From positions 639,501-703,500 of the forward strand of contig JASPKZ010007247.1 of the NCBI GenBank assembly GCA_030220185.1: a stretch of DNA of 64,000 nucleotides, given 5' to 3'. How positions within the stretch are numbered: position 1 is the first letter of the stretch; each line of letters opens with the position of its first letter. Shown one piece after another: positions 10,641 through 20,214 of this stretch. A program made the translations under genes and the position numbers. Source of the DNA: Diploptera punctata. Taxonomy: Eukaryota > Arthropoda > Insecta > Blattodea > Blaberidae. The notes beneath the pieces were generated by a model that had not been told where the DNA came from, made no database searches, and was given only the letters and a program-made list of their open reading frames with translations.

Positions 10641-10682
10641 ATGATGAATAATGTACTCAGGAAAGAAAGAAAACACAGTCAA

Positions 10683-10775
10683 AATGGTTGGTACCGGGAT
10701 TTGAACCGAAACCTCAGAATACGTAAGCCAAACACTATCGCTTGAGCCAACTCGCTAAATAAAAGGTTTCTTTAA
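10683..10775 (-). repeat. SINE head remnant, G family
   Basis: The minus strand reads AGCGAGTTGGCTCAAGCGAT and then GGTTCAAATCCCGGTACC, a tRNA-like A-box/B-box pair. The body is not recognisable. Confidence 0.5.
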
Positions 10776-11046
10776 AACATCATGAATTTGGCGGGCTATA
10801 TCTGACAGTTGAATTCGGATCCCAGATTACATCATTAATGATTAAGTACACATGAGCGAAGGATAAAAAATCTATACCAAATCCGAGCTAAGTTCCAGTT
10901 GTACTGTAAACTTCGATAAGATTTTACTCCGCCGACTCTGTCTATTTTTATCCGCCAAATGACTGAAACATTGTTCTTAGGCAACATATTTTACGGGAAA
11001 TAAGACTGAATGCAAGGTAAGATGGTACCAATAATTAGGAACTTCC

Positions 11047-11052
<6 letters not shown>

Positions 11053-11098
<46 letters not shown>
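11053..11098. repeat. (AT)n microsatellite
   Basis: Pure dinucleotide run directly abutting the 5' end of repeat J copy 1. Confidence 0.95.
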
Positions 11099-11101
<3 letters not shown>

Positions 11102-11938
11102 AGCTAATACTCGGCGTGCGCTGCTACGCCTAAATAAATTAAAATTAATGTGATTATATGTTTAGTTAAATAAGTGAAAGGAAAAATAATTATGATAAAT
11201 TTATATTTTTAGATACCCCGTGCTGATTACCCGGCGTTGCACGGGAATATACCTATCCCGATCTTCTCGATAAAAAAAGAGCTGAAATACGAAAATTAAT
11301 GTGTTTTGTGCTTAGTTAAAGAAGTAAGAGGAACAATTTATATCGTAATTATTTTTAGATACCCGTGCTGTTTACTCGGCGTTGTCCGGGAATCTACTCA
11401 TCCCGATCTCATTGGCATAAATGAGCTAAAAGATAAAAATTAATGTACTTCTTATGATTAGTTGAATAAGTAAAATGAAAAATAATTATAAATGTATATC
11501 GTAATTATTTTAAGAATCCCCGTTCTGTTATCCGGTGTTGCCCGGGAATCTACTTATCTCGATCGTCTTGGCATAAATGAGCTAAAAGACAAAATTCGTT
11601 ATTGTGAGTTATCCGTAAAAAAATACCCGCCATGTGCTTGTTATGCTTGCACAGCAATCTACGTACTGATCCTGAACTTCTTGGCATCAATGAAAGATAA
11701 AAATGGTTATTGTGAGTTATCCGTAAGAGATAAACATATGCTGTCGCGGACTTTTTTGTACAGCTTTCTGAGATATTCAATTCTGTGTACATTCATTTTG
11801 TGTATTTGTAATGGTTTAGGCAGCGTAAGTCATTTAAGCGTCCAAAGAGCTTCTTTTTTCACGTTTTCCACTACAAAGGATGATTTTTAAGGGTGTAGGA
11901 GTTGAGTATTACAACACTCTTATAGCCTATGTTCATCC
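11099..11938 (+). repeat. Dispersed repeat J, copy 1, 5' part
   Basis: Starts ACTCGGCGTGCGCTGCTACG after the AT run and contains three to four diverged internal units with GATACCCCGTGCTGATTACC, CCCGGGAATCTACTTATCCC and CTTGGCATAAATGAGCT. It breaks off at TTCATCCCGG; the missing 3' end is found at 13249-13370. The intact copy at 31374-32325 shows the expected junction. No credible protein is encoded. Confidence 0.8.
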
Positions 11939-12203
11939 CGGTTGCAGCAGGCTCTAGTAGACACGAGGGTCTCTTCAGGGCGTGTTTTAGATTAAGCTTA
12001 TTTCTGGGTTGTACCGGTGTGAAGAACAAGGAATTCGATGATCAGTAACAATGAGTTGTGTAATTAATTAAAAAGGGTTTATTTTGTTAACCTCTTATGA
12101 ACAACACAATATTCACAATGAATTAATAATATCTTGTAGACTAGTTGAGCAAATCTAGACTTCCCTAGTATATTTACGTAAGATAGAGTGATTCACACTT
12201 TTA

Positions 12204-12370
12204 AGTAATAATATGGGAGCAGCTGGCTCCTCTGAATACTCTTAATATGATCAACTAGCCCACTCTGTTTTCGTAAGGGAGCTAGCGACTCGGCTCTGAG
12301 ATCGTTTGAGAGCAACTGGCTCCTCTGTGAATGTACTCGTATGGGAGCTACTGGCCACACTGTGTTAACA
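12204..12370. repeat. Degenerate short repeats with GGGAGC..CTGGC
   Basis: The motif GGGAGCAGCTGGCTCCTCTG and variants (GGGAGCTAGCGACTCGGCT, GAGAGCAACTGGCTCCTCTG, GGGAGCTACTGGCC) recur four times at spacings of about 30 to 65 bp. No coding potential. It could belong to an LTR or the subterminal repeats of a DNA element. Confidence 0.55.
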
Positions 12371-12486
12371 ATAACATGTCTCGGCCTTTTATAATTATTT
12401 CCCAAGGAAGTTTTAAAATTGGCTCAAGTATTCCTTTTAACAAATTTAATGTTTTGCAAATTTAAAATTAAAACATAAAATTATGG

Positions 12487-12661
12487 AATATTCACCTGAA
12501 AGGTCCGTCTCCTCAACTTAATTAATTATTTAACTGTAGCGCTTTCGGGACTTGTCCCATCATCTACCAGTTTTGAATCCTGCCGATGATGGGCAAGTCC
12601 CGAAAGCGCTACAGTTAAATAATTAATTAAGTTCAGGAGTCGGACCTTTCAGGTGAATATT
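12487..12661. mobile_element. Penelope-type palindrome with two hammerhead-like half motifs
   Basis: Arms of about 77 bp (12487-12564 and 12585-12661) are near-perfect inverted repeats around a 20 bp centre. Each arm carries GATGATGGG - short loop - CCCGAAAGCGC, the layout of a hammerhead core (stem II then GAAA), followed by ACAGTTAAATAATTAATTAAG. The flank AATACCTCAACGGAAC matches the ends of the Penelope-like copies at 23653-24051 and 27130-27390 (CCGTTGAGGT inverted). The U of CUGA is replaced (CCGATGA on plus), so cleavage is doubtful. No ORF remains. Confidence 0.7.
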
Positions 12662-12816
12662 GCATAATGTTATATTCTAATTTTGAATAATACCTCAACG
12701 GAACACATCATGAATCTTATAAAAGTTGATTTTGCAAATTTGACCATATTCATCCCGTCAATAAGATTTACATTTTTATAAAAATCATTAGTTTCGCTTC
12801 ACTAGGTTTAAGTACC

Positions 12817-13120
12817 GGGGCACGCCGTAGCGTAGTGGTTAAGGCAGTGCGCTACAAACCGGAAGGTCGAGGGTTCAAGTCCCGGTGGGGTCAGGATTTT
12901 TAAACTGACCCAAACCTTCTGGTGGCACCATGACCCTGGGGTCGACTCAGCCTCTAACTGAAATGAGTACCATATGCTTGTTCTGGGTGAAAAGGCGGCC
13001 GTCACGCAGGGCTGACAACCCGGCTGACATCAAGTGCCGAGTGTCTAGAAAAAGTGGGAGCCTTAACATCCTAATACCCCAAGGGCCTCCCGAGGCCTAT
13101 AGTGGGAACACTTTAAAATA
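12817..13120 (+). mobile_element. tRNA-derived SINE, A family, second copy with TSD
   Basis: The same head and body as 4093-4396 (CACGCCGTAGCGTAGTGG, GGGTTCAAGTCCCGG, CTGACCCAAACC, GTCGACTCAGCCTCTAAC). Flanks are AGGTTTAAGTACC (12804-12816) and AGGTTTAAATACC (13121-13133), a 13 bp duplication with one mismatch. Confidence 0.9.
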
Positions 13121-13248
13121 AGGTTTAAATACCTCTTCCAGTCAACCCTTTTTGAGTTATAGGTAGTTACTATCTAACTGCTTATTGTGTGGTCCGAATC
13201 ATTAACCAAATTAAATTTTGAATTCTAACAATTATCCCAGCTGCATGG

Positions 13249-13370
13249 TAATCTCCTGAACACTTTGAAAAAAGCACAATCACAATCGGATCAACGGTAT
13301 GGCCGCCCATAAAGCATAAAAAACAAACAAACAAATATTCATTTTTATGTATTAGATATATATGGAGTTA
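13249..13370 (+). repeat. Repeat J copy 1, 3' end
   Basis: AATCTCCTGAACA, CACAATCGGATCAACGGTAT and GGCCGCCCATAAAG, followed by an AAAC-rich tail and TTTTATGTATTAGAT: the terminal part of J as seen at 32219-32325. Confidence 0.8.
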
Positions 13371-13374
13371 CCTA

Positions 13375-14129
13375 ATTACGCCCTTTCTTTGAAGTCGATA
13401 GATCTTTTATTTACAATTTCATTATGAGCAGAATTTCTACTTCATGCTGAGTCACCTGTTTTGATTACATTACAACTCTAACTTAGCTCGGAATTAGTTA
13501 TAGACCAATGAAAGTGCGTCTCCGCATATGATTCCACACTTAGCATGTTCAGGCATTGTAGTCTATACCAACCAGACTGACTTCTCTATTTAATTAATTC
13601 TTAAATCTTGTTTGTATTCAACAGCCAGTGTATATCTATTGCGTTTATCATGTTGTGTATAAGTGCACTTTCTCGTGATATGAAATAATATTGTAAAATA
13701 AAAGCTCATAATTATTACCCCATGATATAGCGACGGAAGCAACTTCCTTCTTCCTGCTCTTTATGCGTGTGTCGTAAACATACAGAAAAGTTATTTTAAA
13801 ATATTTTAATATCGACACAAACAGTAAATCTTTTGCAGTAGGTGGGCGTAAGAAGACCGACATATTTTGCTCACTTATCTCTTATTTTAGGAATGAGGTT
13901 TTATTATGTTGGATAAATCTACGAAACTGGCTCATTACTTTAATTTCCTTCCTAAAGAAGTCATTTTATGAATTTATATATATATATATATATATATGAA
14001 ATATATACGGATACTGACCACGTTTGAACCCGAAAATTTAGAAAGAGATGAGTAGGATCAATGAAATACTTCTATGCTCCACATCTGAACAAAATTACGA
14101 CGTTCCCACTATGCTGACGATACTCAAAA
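13375..14129. other. No recognised gene
   Basis: AT-rich sequence with a short (AT)n run at about 13976-13997. A 71-codon open stretch (13863-13648, minus) lacks motifs. Confidence 0.45.
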
Positions 14130-14462
14130 TTATATTAACTTCAAACCTGACGAAATCAACGAAAAAATCGGGATGTGGCTGTGTCGTGGAATGGCCGTGT
14201 GTTTTACGTGAATACATGTACGTAATATTGGCATAGAAGAGATTACATCATCCACCTGCATAGGCTCGGTCGCCCCAACTGCATATATGCTGGTGCTGTT
14301 TTTGATCCGCTCGGACGCTTTCATTCTTTTACGTTCCCGGCACTGCTTCACTCTGTCATATGGAGTTTTATGGGTACCATTGGATTGCTCTTGAGAAGCC
14401 CATTCCAACAGTATACATTCTCTATATTTTGATTTGGCTATTTGACGAGTATAGACCGACAA
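14130..14462 (-). CDS. Unidentified ORF with basic RVKQCRERKRMK segment
   Basis: A 110-codon frame whose first listed codon is TTG; no ATG lies upstream before a stop, so if real it would be an internal exon or use an unseen start. It contains KTPYDRVKQCRERKRMK, a basic patch of the kind seen in some insect transposon-encoded DNA-binding proteins, then AVGATEPMQVDDV. The region is richer in CG than its surroundings. It faces away from the CpG-rich site at 14657. I do not recognise the product; it may be a fragment of a mobile-element protein or a chance frame. Confidence 0.3.
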   Translation of the reverse strand: MSVYTRQIAKSKYRECILLEWASQEQSNGTHKTPYDRVKQCRERKRMKASERIKNSTSIYAVGATEPMQVDDVISSMPILRTCIHVKHTAIPRHSHIPIFSLISSGLKLI

Positions 14463-14656
14463 TGCATTACTTATTTTAATTTTTTTACTTTAACGCCATA
14501 TATATTCACTATAGCTAATTCACACTAATGTTTTATATACGCAATCGATAGATCTTGACGAGAGCTGACGAATGAATCTCAAATTAATATCGTAACTTCT
14601 CCGAGTCAAAATTTATACTAAACGAAAATTATGTGACGCGGAGAAACGACCTCAAA

Positions 14657-14764
14657 ATGGCGGCGCTTCCCCCTCCGCCGAGCGTGATACGTTACAGTCC
14701 AAACAACGTAACGAATTCTTTTATCCTTTTTCTATCGAGTGGAGTAATTAAATTTTGGATGTAG
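14657..14764 (+). CDS. Short ORF starting at a YY1-like AAAATGGCGGC site
   Basis: A 35-codon frame begins MAALPPPPSVIRY and stops at 14762-14764. The start lies in CAAAATGGCGGCGCTTCC, which matches the YY1-type element that often overlaps start codons of housekeeping genes, in a local CpG-rich patch (14625-14710) unusual in this AT-rich window. It could be the first exon of a gene that continues by splicing, an upstream ORF or chance. No clear donor site was settled on. Confidence 0.25.
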   Translation: MAALPPPPSVIRYSPNNVTNSFILFLSSGVIKFWM

Positions 14765-14862
14765 ATGATAGATATGTAGGTGCAACACAACTGTATCCTC
14801 CCATTTTGTTATCAATTTTTTGAATTGCCTTCCACTATGGACGCAAATTTAAAGACGTATTC

Positions 14863-15060
14863 ACGTTAACATCGACAGACGTAACACTGATCTTATACAA
14901 ATATCACAGTGGTGTAAAGACCTCGGACTTAGACTCGATGTAGAGAAGACCCAATCCTTGGAAACCCAACACTAATGCGCATCATTAACAAATATCAAGT
15001 TTCCGCCCATCATATTTATAAAAATTCAGCTTTCATATGTTTATGCTTGCAAAACTCGAA
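14863..15060 (+). mobile_element. Jockey-like LINE RT fragment
   Basis: The frame DLIQISQWCKDLGLRLDVEK then TQ, followed after a stop by NIKFPPIIFI, corresponds to the RT segment after the FADD box (W-..-GL-LN-KT-..-P-I). Only this short block is recognisable. Confidence 0.55.
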
Positions 15061-15810
15061 AAATAGTCGTCTTGAAATTTTGTACATACATGTTTTAAAG
15101 TATGGCCAGTGTTTAGCCGACATCTATTAGCCTCTAAAATCATTGACTGTAGGAGTTCGCCTGAAACAAAAATTTAAAAAAAATCGCTCTATCGGTCGTA
15201 ATTTTCGATGTTTCACAACTAAACTGAGTACATGCTATTAAAATAAACCGATATAGATGCTGTCAAAAAATTAGCGAAATTAGACCATTATAAATGGACA
15301 TTTACCTGAAATCGGAAATTAAAAATTGACTAAGAACCGCCATGTTAGTTTCGTCGTAATGTATAGACCTACCTTTTTACAAGCAGGGATTCAGGTACGA
15401 CGGATTTTTAGCCGTTATCTATTATACTCTAAAACAATTAGGTGTAGAATTTGTTCTTATATAAAAATTTAAAAATGATTTGTATTTAATTGGTCGTAGA
15501 AACGCATGTCGGGTATTAGCTAGTGCTAGATAAAAAAAATCAATTCATATGTTAAAAGTTAAGATATTTATCTTGATTTCAAAGTAAGTTGGAATATCCA
15601 AATAAAACAAATGTAAAAAAAGGTATATTCAATATTGCACTCTTTAAATAGAATAAAAAAACTACTTCTGACTGATCTCAAAATAATTGTAATATAAACT
15701 CTCGTGATGCTCCATTTTGATTATTGCAACATGTTATTGATAGATGTTAACGATGGAGTAGTACATACATTGAAAAATATCCTTAACATGTGTATTACAT
15801 ATATATATTT
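15061..15810. other. No recognised gene
   Basis: AT-rich, with several near-repeats of GGTCGTA and TTTAAAA but no ORF or structured repeat I can name. It may be the decayed remainder of the neighbouring LINEs. Confidence 0.4.
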
Positions 15811-15814
15811 AATA

Positions 15815-16100
15815 TTAATAAGTATCACTGCTACATCTATACCTCTTTCTTTTAATTCTCTTTCCAGTTCGGTTTCTTTATGATGTATTCCTCTGACATT
15901 CCATGTTGCTACATTAATTTGGTCTTGAATTCCAAAACGTTTATCCTTATGCTTTGCGTTTGTCGTTATCGATTGGACAGTCCGGCTATACCTTTGGAGC
16001 TGACTACGCTACTAACGTAATTGCAGGGTTAGTCCTTTGGAGGGGCTGCCTCCTTAAAGCCTTTGGACTTGCTTCCTTGTGTTTTATAACCACAAGATAC
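15815..16100 (-). mobile_element. LINE endonuclease N-terminus fragment
   Basis: On the minus strand the frame NVATWNVRGIHHKETELERE with ERGIDVAVI is the start of an AP-type endonuclease domain (TWNV-G) of a LINE ORF2. Upstream (to about 16100) lies the probable 5' UTR. It ends abruptly near 15815, so it is a 3'-deleted or rearranged copy, in opposite orientation to the LINE tails that follow. Confidence 0.65.
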
Positions 16101-16164
16101 AATCAATAATTGTAAATATCACCATAATGTTTCATACTTCCCCATCTATGCAGGCTCCATCTCC

Positions 16165-16460
16165 ATGATCAGAAAATGTATTATCTTATTCTGCTAATCA
16201 AAATTTTACTTATCTACACACCAAGCTATTTATCCTCTCGCTTCCATCTCCTATACTCCATTCACAATTTGGATACACGATCGTACCAGAACCTCCTACA
16301 TGGCATCCCACTGTATAGAACATCCTATTATTCTAATTCCTATACCGTATCTACTAATAGATTCTGAAACTCCTTACCACAAGAAATCTGGTAGGACATT
16401 AGCTACCTTTAAAAGAAAATTAAAATATTTTTCTTTTGTAATTAATTTCTTCCCTCCATA
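16165..16460 (+). mobile_element. LINE C-terminus, CR1/L2-like
   Basis: The frame YLSSRFHLLYSIHNLDTRSY, then VSTNRFWNSL after a shift, carries the RF-..-H-..-TRS-..-R-WNSLP block that ends ORF2 in CR1/L2-type elements. The minus-strand copy at 53340-54035 has STRFHSLFSHHNVNTRS and RLRNSLPSYI. Confidence 0.6.
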
Positions 16461-16477
16461 GTATCTTTACCTTGTCG

Positions 16478-16945
16478 TGGTGGAGTGGCTTGCGTGCTTA
16501 AATAATCCCAAGAGCTATGCCGGCGGTAGCATTGCTGCCGATAGGGTTACCCAAGTTCTTAGGAAAAATTTTGGACCAAAGAGAGATGAACAGACAGGTG
16601 AATGGGGAAGACTACATAACAATGAACTACATGGTCTTTATAGGAAGTCAGGTATAATAAGAACAGTTAAGTCTTGTAGACTGCGATGGGCAGGACACGT
16701 TGCGCGTATGGGGAGTGAAAGACGTGCATGGAGGCTTCTTGTGGGAAAGCCAGAGGAAAAACGCCCAGTTGGTAGACCAAGAATGAGGTGGGAGAACAAC
16801 ATTAACTATGATTTGAGGGAAGTCGATTATACAGGGAATGATTGGAAAGCATTAGCTCAGGATAGGGATGTATGGAGAGCTTATGTACGCGCGGCCATGA
16901 ACCTACGGGTTCGATAGTACAAGTGAGTAAGTAAGTAAGTAATTA
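16478..16945 (+). mobile_element. LINE ORF2 C-terminus with (TAAG)n tail
   Basis: A clean open frame reads FGPKRDEQTGEWGRLHNNEL, LRWAGHVARMGSERRAW, KRPVGRPRMRWENN and ending MNLRVR. A short TAAG tail follows at 16920-16942, the usual simple-repeat end. Homologous tails lie at 24640-25140, 63059-63460 and, inverted, 50143-50320. This copy is the least damaged of the group. Confidence 0.85.
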
Positions 16946-16959
16946 ATTTCTTAGTGGAT

Positions 16960-17465
16960 TAATGGACTGTGATGTTGGTTACAATGTGGAAAGAGATATT
17001 GATTCCAAAATAAATAAATTTCAGACGGTGTGTGGAACAATACAGAGAACATTCAAAAATAAAATTAGAAAAGAAACCAAAATAAAAATGTATAATGTTA
17101 TGGCGGTTCCCGCAATGTTGTATGGTTGTGAAACTTGGGCTCTAGTGAAAAAACAGAAGGATAGAATACAGACGGCGGAGATGAGGTTCCTAAGACAAGT
17201 AAAATGATGTACAAGACTTGATAGAATAAGAAATGAGGATATAAGAGAAGAATTGAAAGTACAGCCTTTATTGGATAAAGTCACGAATTACAGATAGAAA
17301 TGGATTGATCACATGGATGGAATGAGTAAGGAGAGATATCCATTGTTAGCAGGAAATTATCAAGCAAGAGGAAGACGTGTTGGAAGACCTAGAAGACGTT
17401 GGGCTGATGCATTGTGAAGTCGGAACGGGCAAATGCCTAATCCCTGGAGTGATGATGATGATTAA
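16960..17465 (+). mobile_element. LINE RT C-terminal fragment with (GAT)n tail
   Basis: The frame INKFQTVCGTIQRTF, KETKIKMYNVMAVPAMLYGC and AEMRFLRQVK, then past a stop GRRVGRPRRRW, ends in TGATGATGATGATT. It is the same family as 105-1140. Two or three stops make it non-functional. Confidence 0.8.
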
Positions 17466-17595
17466 TGGATGGTTTCTGATGTTTTGCTTCTCTAATAATA
17501 TTCATTTGATTCATTTTAATTTTTGATTAATTTGTATAAATATTTACTTATAAATATTGTATTTGTTATGATACCTTATCTGTTTAAATAAATTA

Positions 17596-17601
<6 letters not shown>

Positions 17602-17627
<26 letters not shown>

Positions 17628-17916
17628 GATATGAAAAGAAAAAAGAATGCTTGAGTCGGGATTTGCTATAGCGTTACTGCTATAAAGTAAATATTCTCTT
17701 TAAAAAATTGCTTAACTGTTATGTTAGCCGCGAGATGGCAGTTGGAATAAATTTCCGCTACCTCTTGTGTGAATTGAGAATACTACATGTATAAGAAAAT
17801 TGTATGCTTGTATTGGAATTCTTGGGTAGCTCAGTTGGTTAGAGCGCTAAAGGTACAGACTTTAGAGACTCGAGTTCAAATCCCGACTCAAGCATTCTTT
17901 TTTCTTTTCATATCAT
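17602..17916. mobile_element. Foldback unit with 36 bp inverted ends and a tRNA-like gene
   Basis: Left arm 17626-17661 (ATGATATGAAAAGAAAAAAG ... GAGTCGGGA) is exactly inverted at 17881-17916. The right arm is the 3' end of the tRNA-like sequence at 17821-17894; the left arm keeps only that 3' end. The left arm abuts an (AT)n tract at 17602-17627. The interior contains CGCGAGATGGCAGTTGG, related to CTAGATGGCAGTGAAG inside the foldback at 36725-37090, so the two are likely members of one superfamily. Confidence 0.75.
17821..17894 (+). tRNA. tRNA-like sequence (not a confident functional tRNA)
   Basis: Acceptor CTTGGGT with complementary CTCAAG, D arm TAGCTCAGTTGGTTAGAGC, anticodon stem CTAAAG/CTTTAG with loop GTACAGA, and T arm with GAGTTCAAATCCC fit a cloverleaf, including A and B promoter boxes. 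The anticodon would read ACA (a Cys-type codon UGU), unlike normal Cys-GCA. The T stem has a mismatch and position 1-72 is unpaired. It sits inside a repeated foldback unit, so I regard it as an element-borne tRNA-derived promoter. Confidence 0.5.
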
Positions 17917-18120
17917 ATTTGCCTTCATTGCCAAATGTCAAAAATATATTTATAATATCTACATATAAAAGCGTTACTGCTATAAAGTAAATACTCTCTT
18001 TAAAAGTTTGCTTAACTGTTAAGTTAGCCGCGAGATGGCAGTTGGAATAAATTTCCGCTACCTCGTGTGTGAATTGAGAATACTACATGTATAAGAAAAT
18101 TGTATGCTTGTATTGGAATT

Positions 18121-18194
18121 CTTGGGTAGCTCAGTTGGTTAGAGCGCTAAAGGTACAGACTTTAGAGACTCGAGTTCAAATCCCGACTCAAGCA
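18121..18194 (+). tRNA. tRNA-like sequence, second tandem copy
   Basis: Identical over its length to the copy 300 bp upstream, with the same GTACAGA loop and the same limits for interpretation. Confidence 0.5.
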
Positions 18195-18262
18195 TTCTTT
18201 TTTCTTTTCATATCATATTTGCCTTCATTGCCAAATGTCAAAAATATATTTATAATATCTAT

Positions 18263-18820
18263 ATATATATCTTGCGAAAACAGAAATCTATGTAATATAT
18301 TTCTGTGCTTATATTTACGTCGAAGATTCATAGAATAAAATATGAATCTATAATAGAGTGATACTGAATCTCTGGAATGGATCATATCACCTACTGGATA
18401 ACGTAAGTTACCTTTCTCTCATATGATAAACCCCGACGCTAACTTGCGATGTTTGGTGGAACTAGAATGATCCAGTACTACTCTTATGAAATACTGTAGA
18501 TGCTTCTGCTGTCTAAAGTAATGTAACATGAATATATTCGATGATTTTAAGGGAATTTGTGACCCAATAGATGAAAACCTTGAAAATTAAACCCGACCGG
18601 GAATCGAACAAGAGTAGTCGAATATTCTTTCATTTTTTATTTGTAGATGTTTTAAAGATGTAAAGTTCTATTCTTTAGAATCTTTGGTTGCATATTACAA
18701 AGTGTTTGTTTGTAATTCATTTACCATGAGAATTCTACATAAATTCGCTCATTTAATTTGTTACTGATTTTTTAAATTGGGTATATAAGTATGTTTTCAA
18801 ATGTATTCTATTTATTTTTT
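18263..18820. other. No recognised gene
   Basis: Mostly AT-rich. Around 18590-18610 AACCCGACCGGGAATCGAAC looks like an inverted scrap of a SINE B head. Confidence 0.4.
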
Positions 18821-18829
18821 ATTTATAGT

Positions 18830-19125
18830 TTTCTGCCCTAGGGCAGGTCCTTCACTGCAATCATAGTTCCATGCTACGCTTTGTAGCTTTACTAGGGAAT
18901 TATACTAGTATGGTAGTTTCCCGTTGCTTTCCACATTGGAGATGATGATTATGGTCAAATGGTGTTCGGAGACCGTTTGAGCCTCAAAGCTTCCTGAAAT
19001 TTGTATTGCAGGTGAGGAAAAAGCCCAAAAAAATGCCTCACCCAGGAAGCATGTCCCGACCGGGAATCAAACCCGGGCCCGCTGCGTGACAAGGCAGCAC
19101 GCTACCTAGAAACTACAACAGCGGA
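18830..19125 (-). mobile_element. SINE B, near full length
   Basis: On the minus strand the head region GCGTGCTGCCTTGTCACGCA with B-box GGGTTTGATTCCCGG is followed by GGTGAGGC, TTTTTTTGGGC, GATGAT and the tail CAGTGAAGGACCTGCCC. TCTATTTATTT at both ends (about 18807 and 19125) is the likely target duplication. Confidence 0.85.
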
Positions 19126-19129
19126 CTCT

Positions 19130-19374
19130 ATTTATTTAACGTCCATTAATATAATGTTATTTAATATAATACGCATTTGTATAGGCTATAGGCCCAAATT
19201 AAATATGAGAAATGAGATAAAATTAATAGTAACACCAAAAAACTTACATAGATTTTTTTTTTCAATTTCGTAATTTAATATTTCTAAATATTTATTTTAT
19301 TTTTAATTTATACGGAATATAGGTAATTTAGTAACTTATTATTTTTATTTCGGAATTTCTTCACACTACAACGG
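19130..19374. other. AT-rich spacer
   Basis: No feature recognised. Confidence 0.4.
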
Positions 19375-19605
19375 TTTTCCTTTCACCTTCAAGAAATTCG
19401 TCTTCTCCATTTGTAGCAGCCCTGAACATCCTCATCTGTAAAGTTCCAGTTCACTATACTTCTTCTCACACCATCCATTCAACCTTCTATAGGTCTTCCC
19501 TTTCTTCTTTTCCCCCACTATTCTCCGCTCCAAGAGAACTTCTTAGTTATTCTACCGGATGTCATCCTTATGAGATCTCCATACCATCTTATCGTATTCC
19601 TTCAA
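19375..19605 (-). mobile_element. LINE C-terminal tail
   Basis: The minus strand encodes, with frame changes, RWYGDLIRMTSGRI, RRKGRPIEGWMDGVRR and NWNFTDEDVQ, the end of a LINE ORF2. No catalytic part remains. Confidence 0.55.
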
Positions 19606-19809
19606 TTGTTAGTAATACATTTCTTTCAACTTTTATAATTTCCATAATTTTAATGTTTCTACATTTTTATAATATGGACTTCGGTGATGATGTTTTCCAG
19701 TAATACACTACTGTTTTTTTTAAATCGTATGAATCTATTAAATAAACTTAAAAATCGTGAAATTTCTTGAAATGTTATAAAATAATTAATTAATATTAAT
19801 ATTCACGTA

Positions 19810-20210
19810 TTTATATAAATTTTAATCTTCTTCTTCTTCCTTCCAAGTATTAGGCCAAGGCCTGTTACGATCATAGAAAATTTCCCCTCCAGCGTTTCAT
19901 AGGACGGCCCAGTGATCTTCGTCCTCTTGGTATATAATTATAAACAGCTTTGGGGATCCGATTTGAACTCATTCTTTCAAGATGCTGTTTCCAATTTAGT
20001 TGGTACTGTTTAATACATTCCAAAATTGGCGTAGTCTTCAATTCTTTTAAGATATCGGTGTTCCTTTTCCGATCCCATCTGGTGTAACCCGCTGTTCTGC
20101 GCATGAATCTCATTTCACAAGCCGTTATTCTGCTTTCATGTTGTTTTTTTAGTGTCCATGCTTCACTACCATAGGTCAATTTTAATACATTTATTAATTA
20201 TTAATCCATG
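19810..20210 (-). mobile_element. LINE RT C-terminus
   Basis: An open 102-codon frame contains MTYGSEAWTLKKQHESRI, CEMRFMRRTAGYTRWDRKR, KTTPILECIKQYQLNWKQH, LERMSSNRIPK and GRRSLGRPMKRWR, all typical of the end of an insect LINE ORF2. The tail AGGCCTTGGCCTAATACTTG, followed by GAAG repeats, is the 3' end; that end recurs alone at 20940-21045. Confidence 0.85.
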
Positions 20211-20214
20211 TGTT

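Larger units (their letters stand above)
11939..13248. mobile_element. 1.3 kb insertion splitting repeat J
   Basis: Its limits come from comparison with the uninterrupted J at 31374-32325, where TCATCCCGG runs straight into AATCTCCTGAAC. The insert begins TTGCAGCAGG and ends CAGCTGCATGG, so TGCAGC/GCTGCA are short inverted ends. It holds a GGGAGC-repeat region, the palindrome at 12487-12661 and the SINE at 12817-13120. A DNA transposon or an LTR-like element are both possible; no ORF supports either. Confidence 0.55.
17671..18262. repeat. 300 bp tandem duplication of the tRNA-like unit
   Basis: GCGTTACTGCTATAAAGTAA recurs at 17671 and 17971, an exact 300 bp period, with only a few substitutions between units over about 290 bp. 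Both units contain the complete tRNA-like sequence and the poly-pyrimidine end TTCTTTTTTCTTTTCATATC. The duplication is recent. Confidence 0.9.

Noticed and set aside
17821..17894. Genuine tRNA gene for cytosine-lacking Cys anticodon ACA
   Set aside because: Repeated inside foldback/tandem elements, with T-stem mismatch and an implausible anticodon; kept as tRNA-like only.
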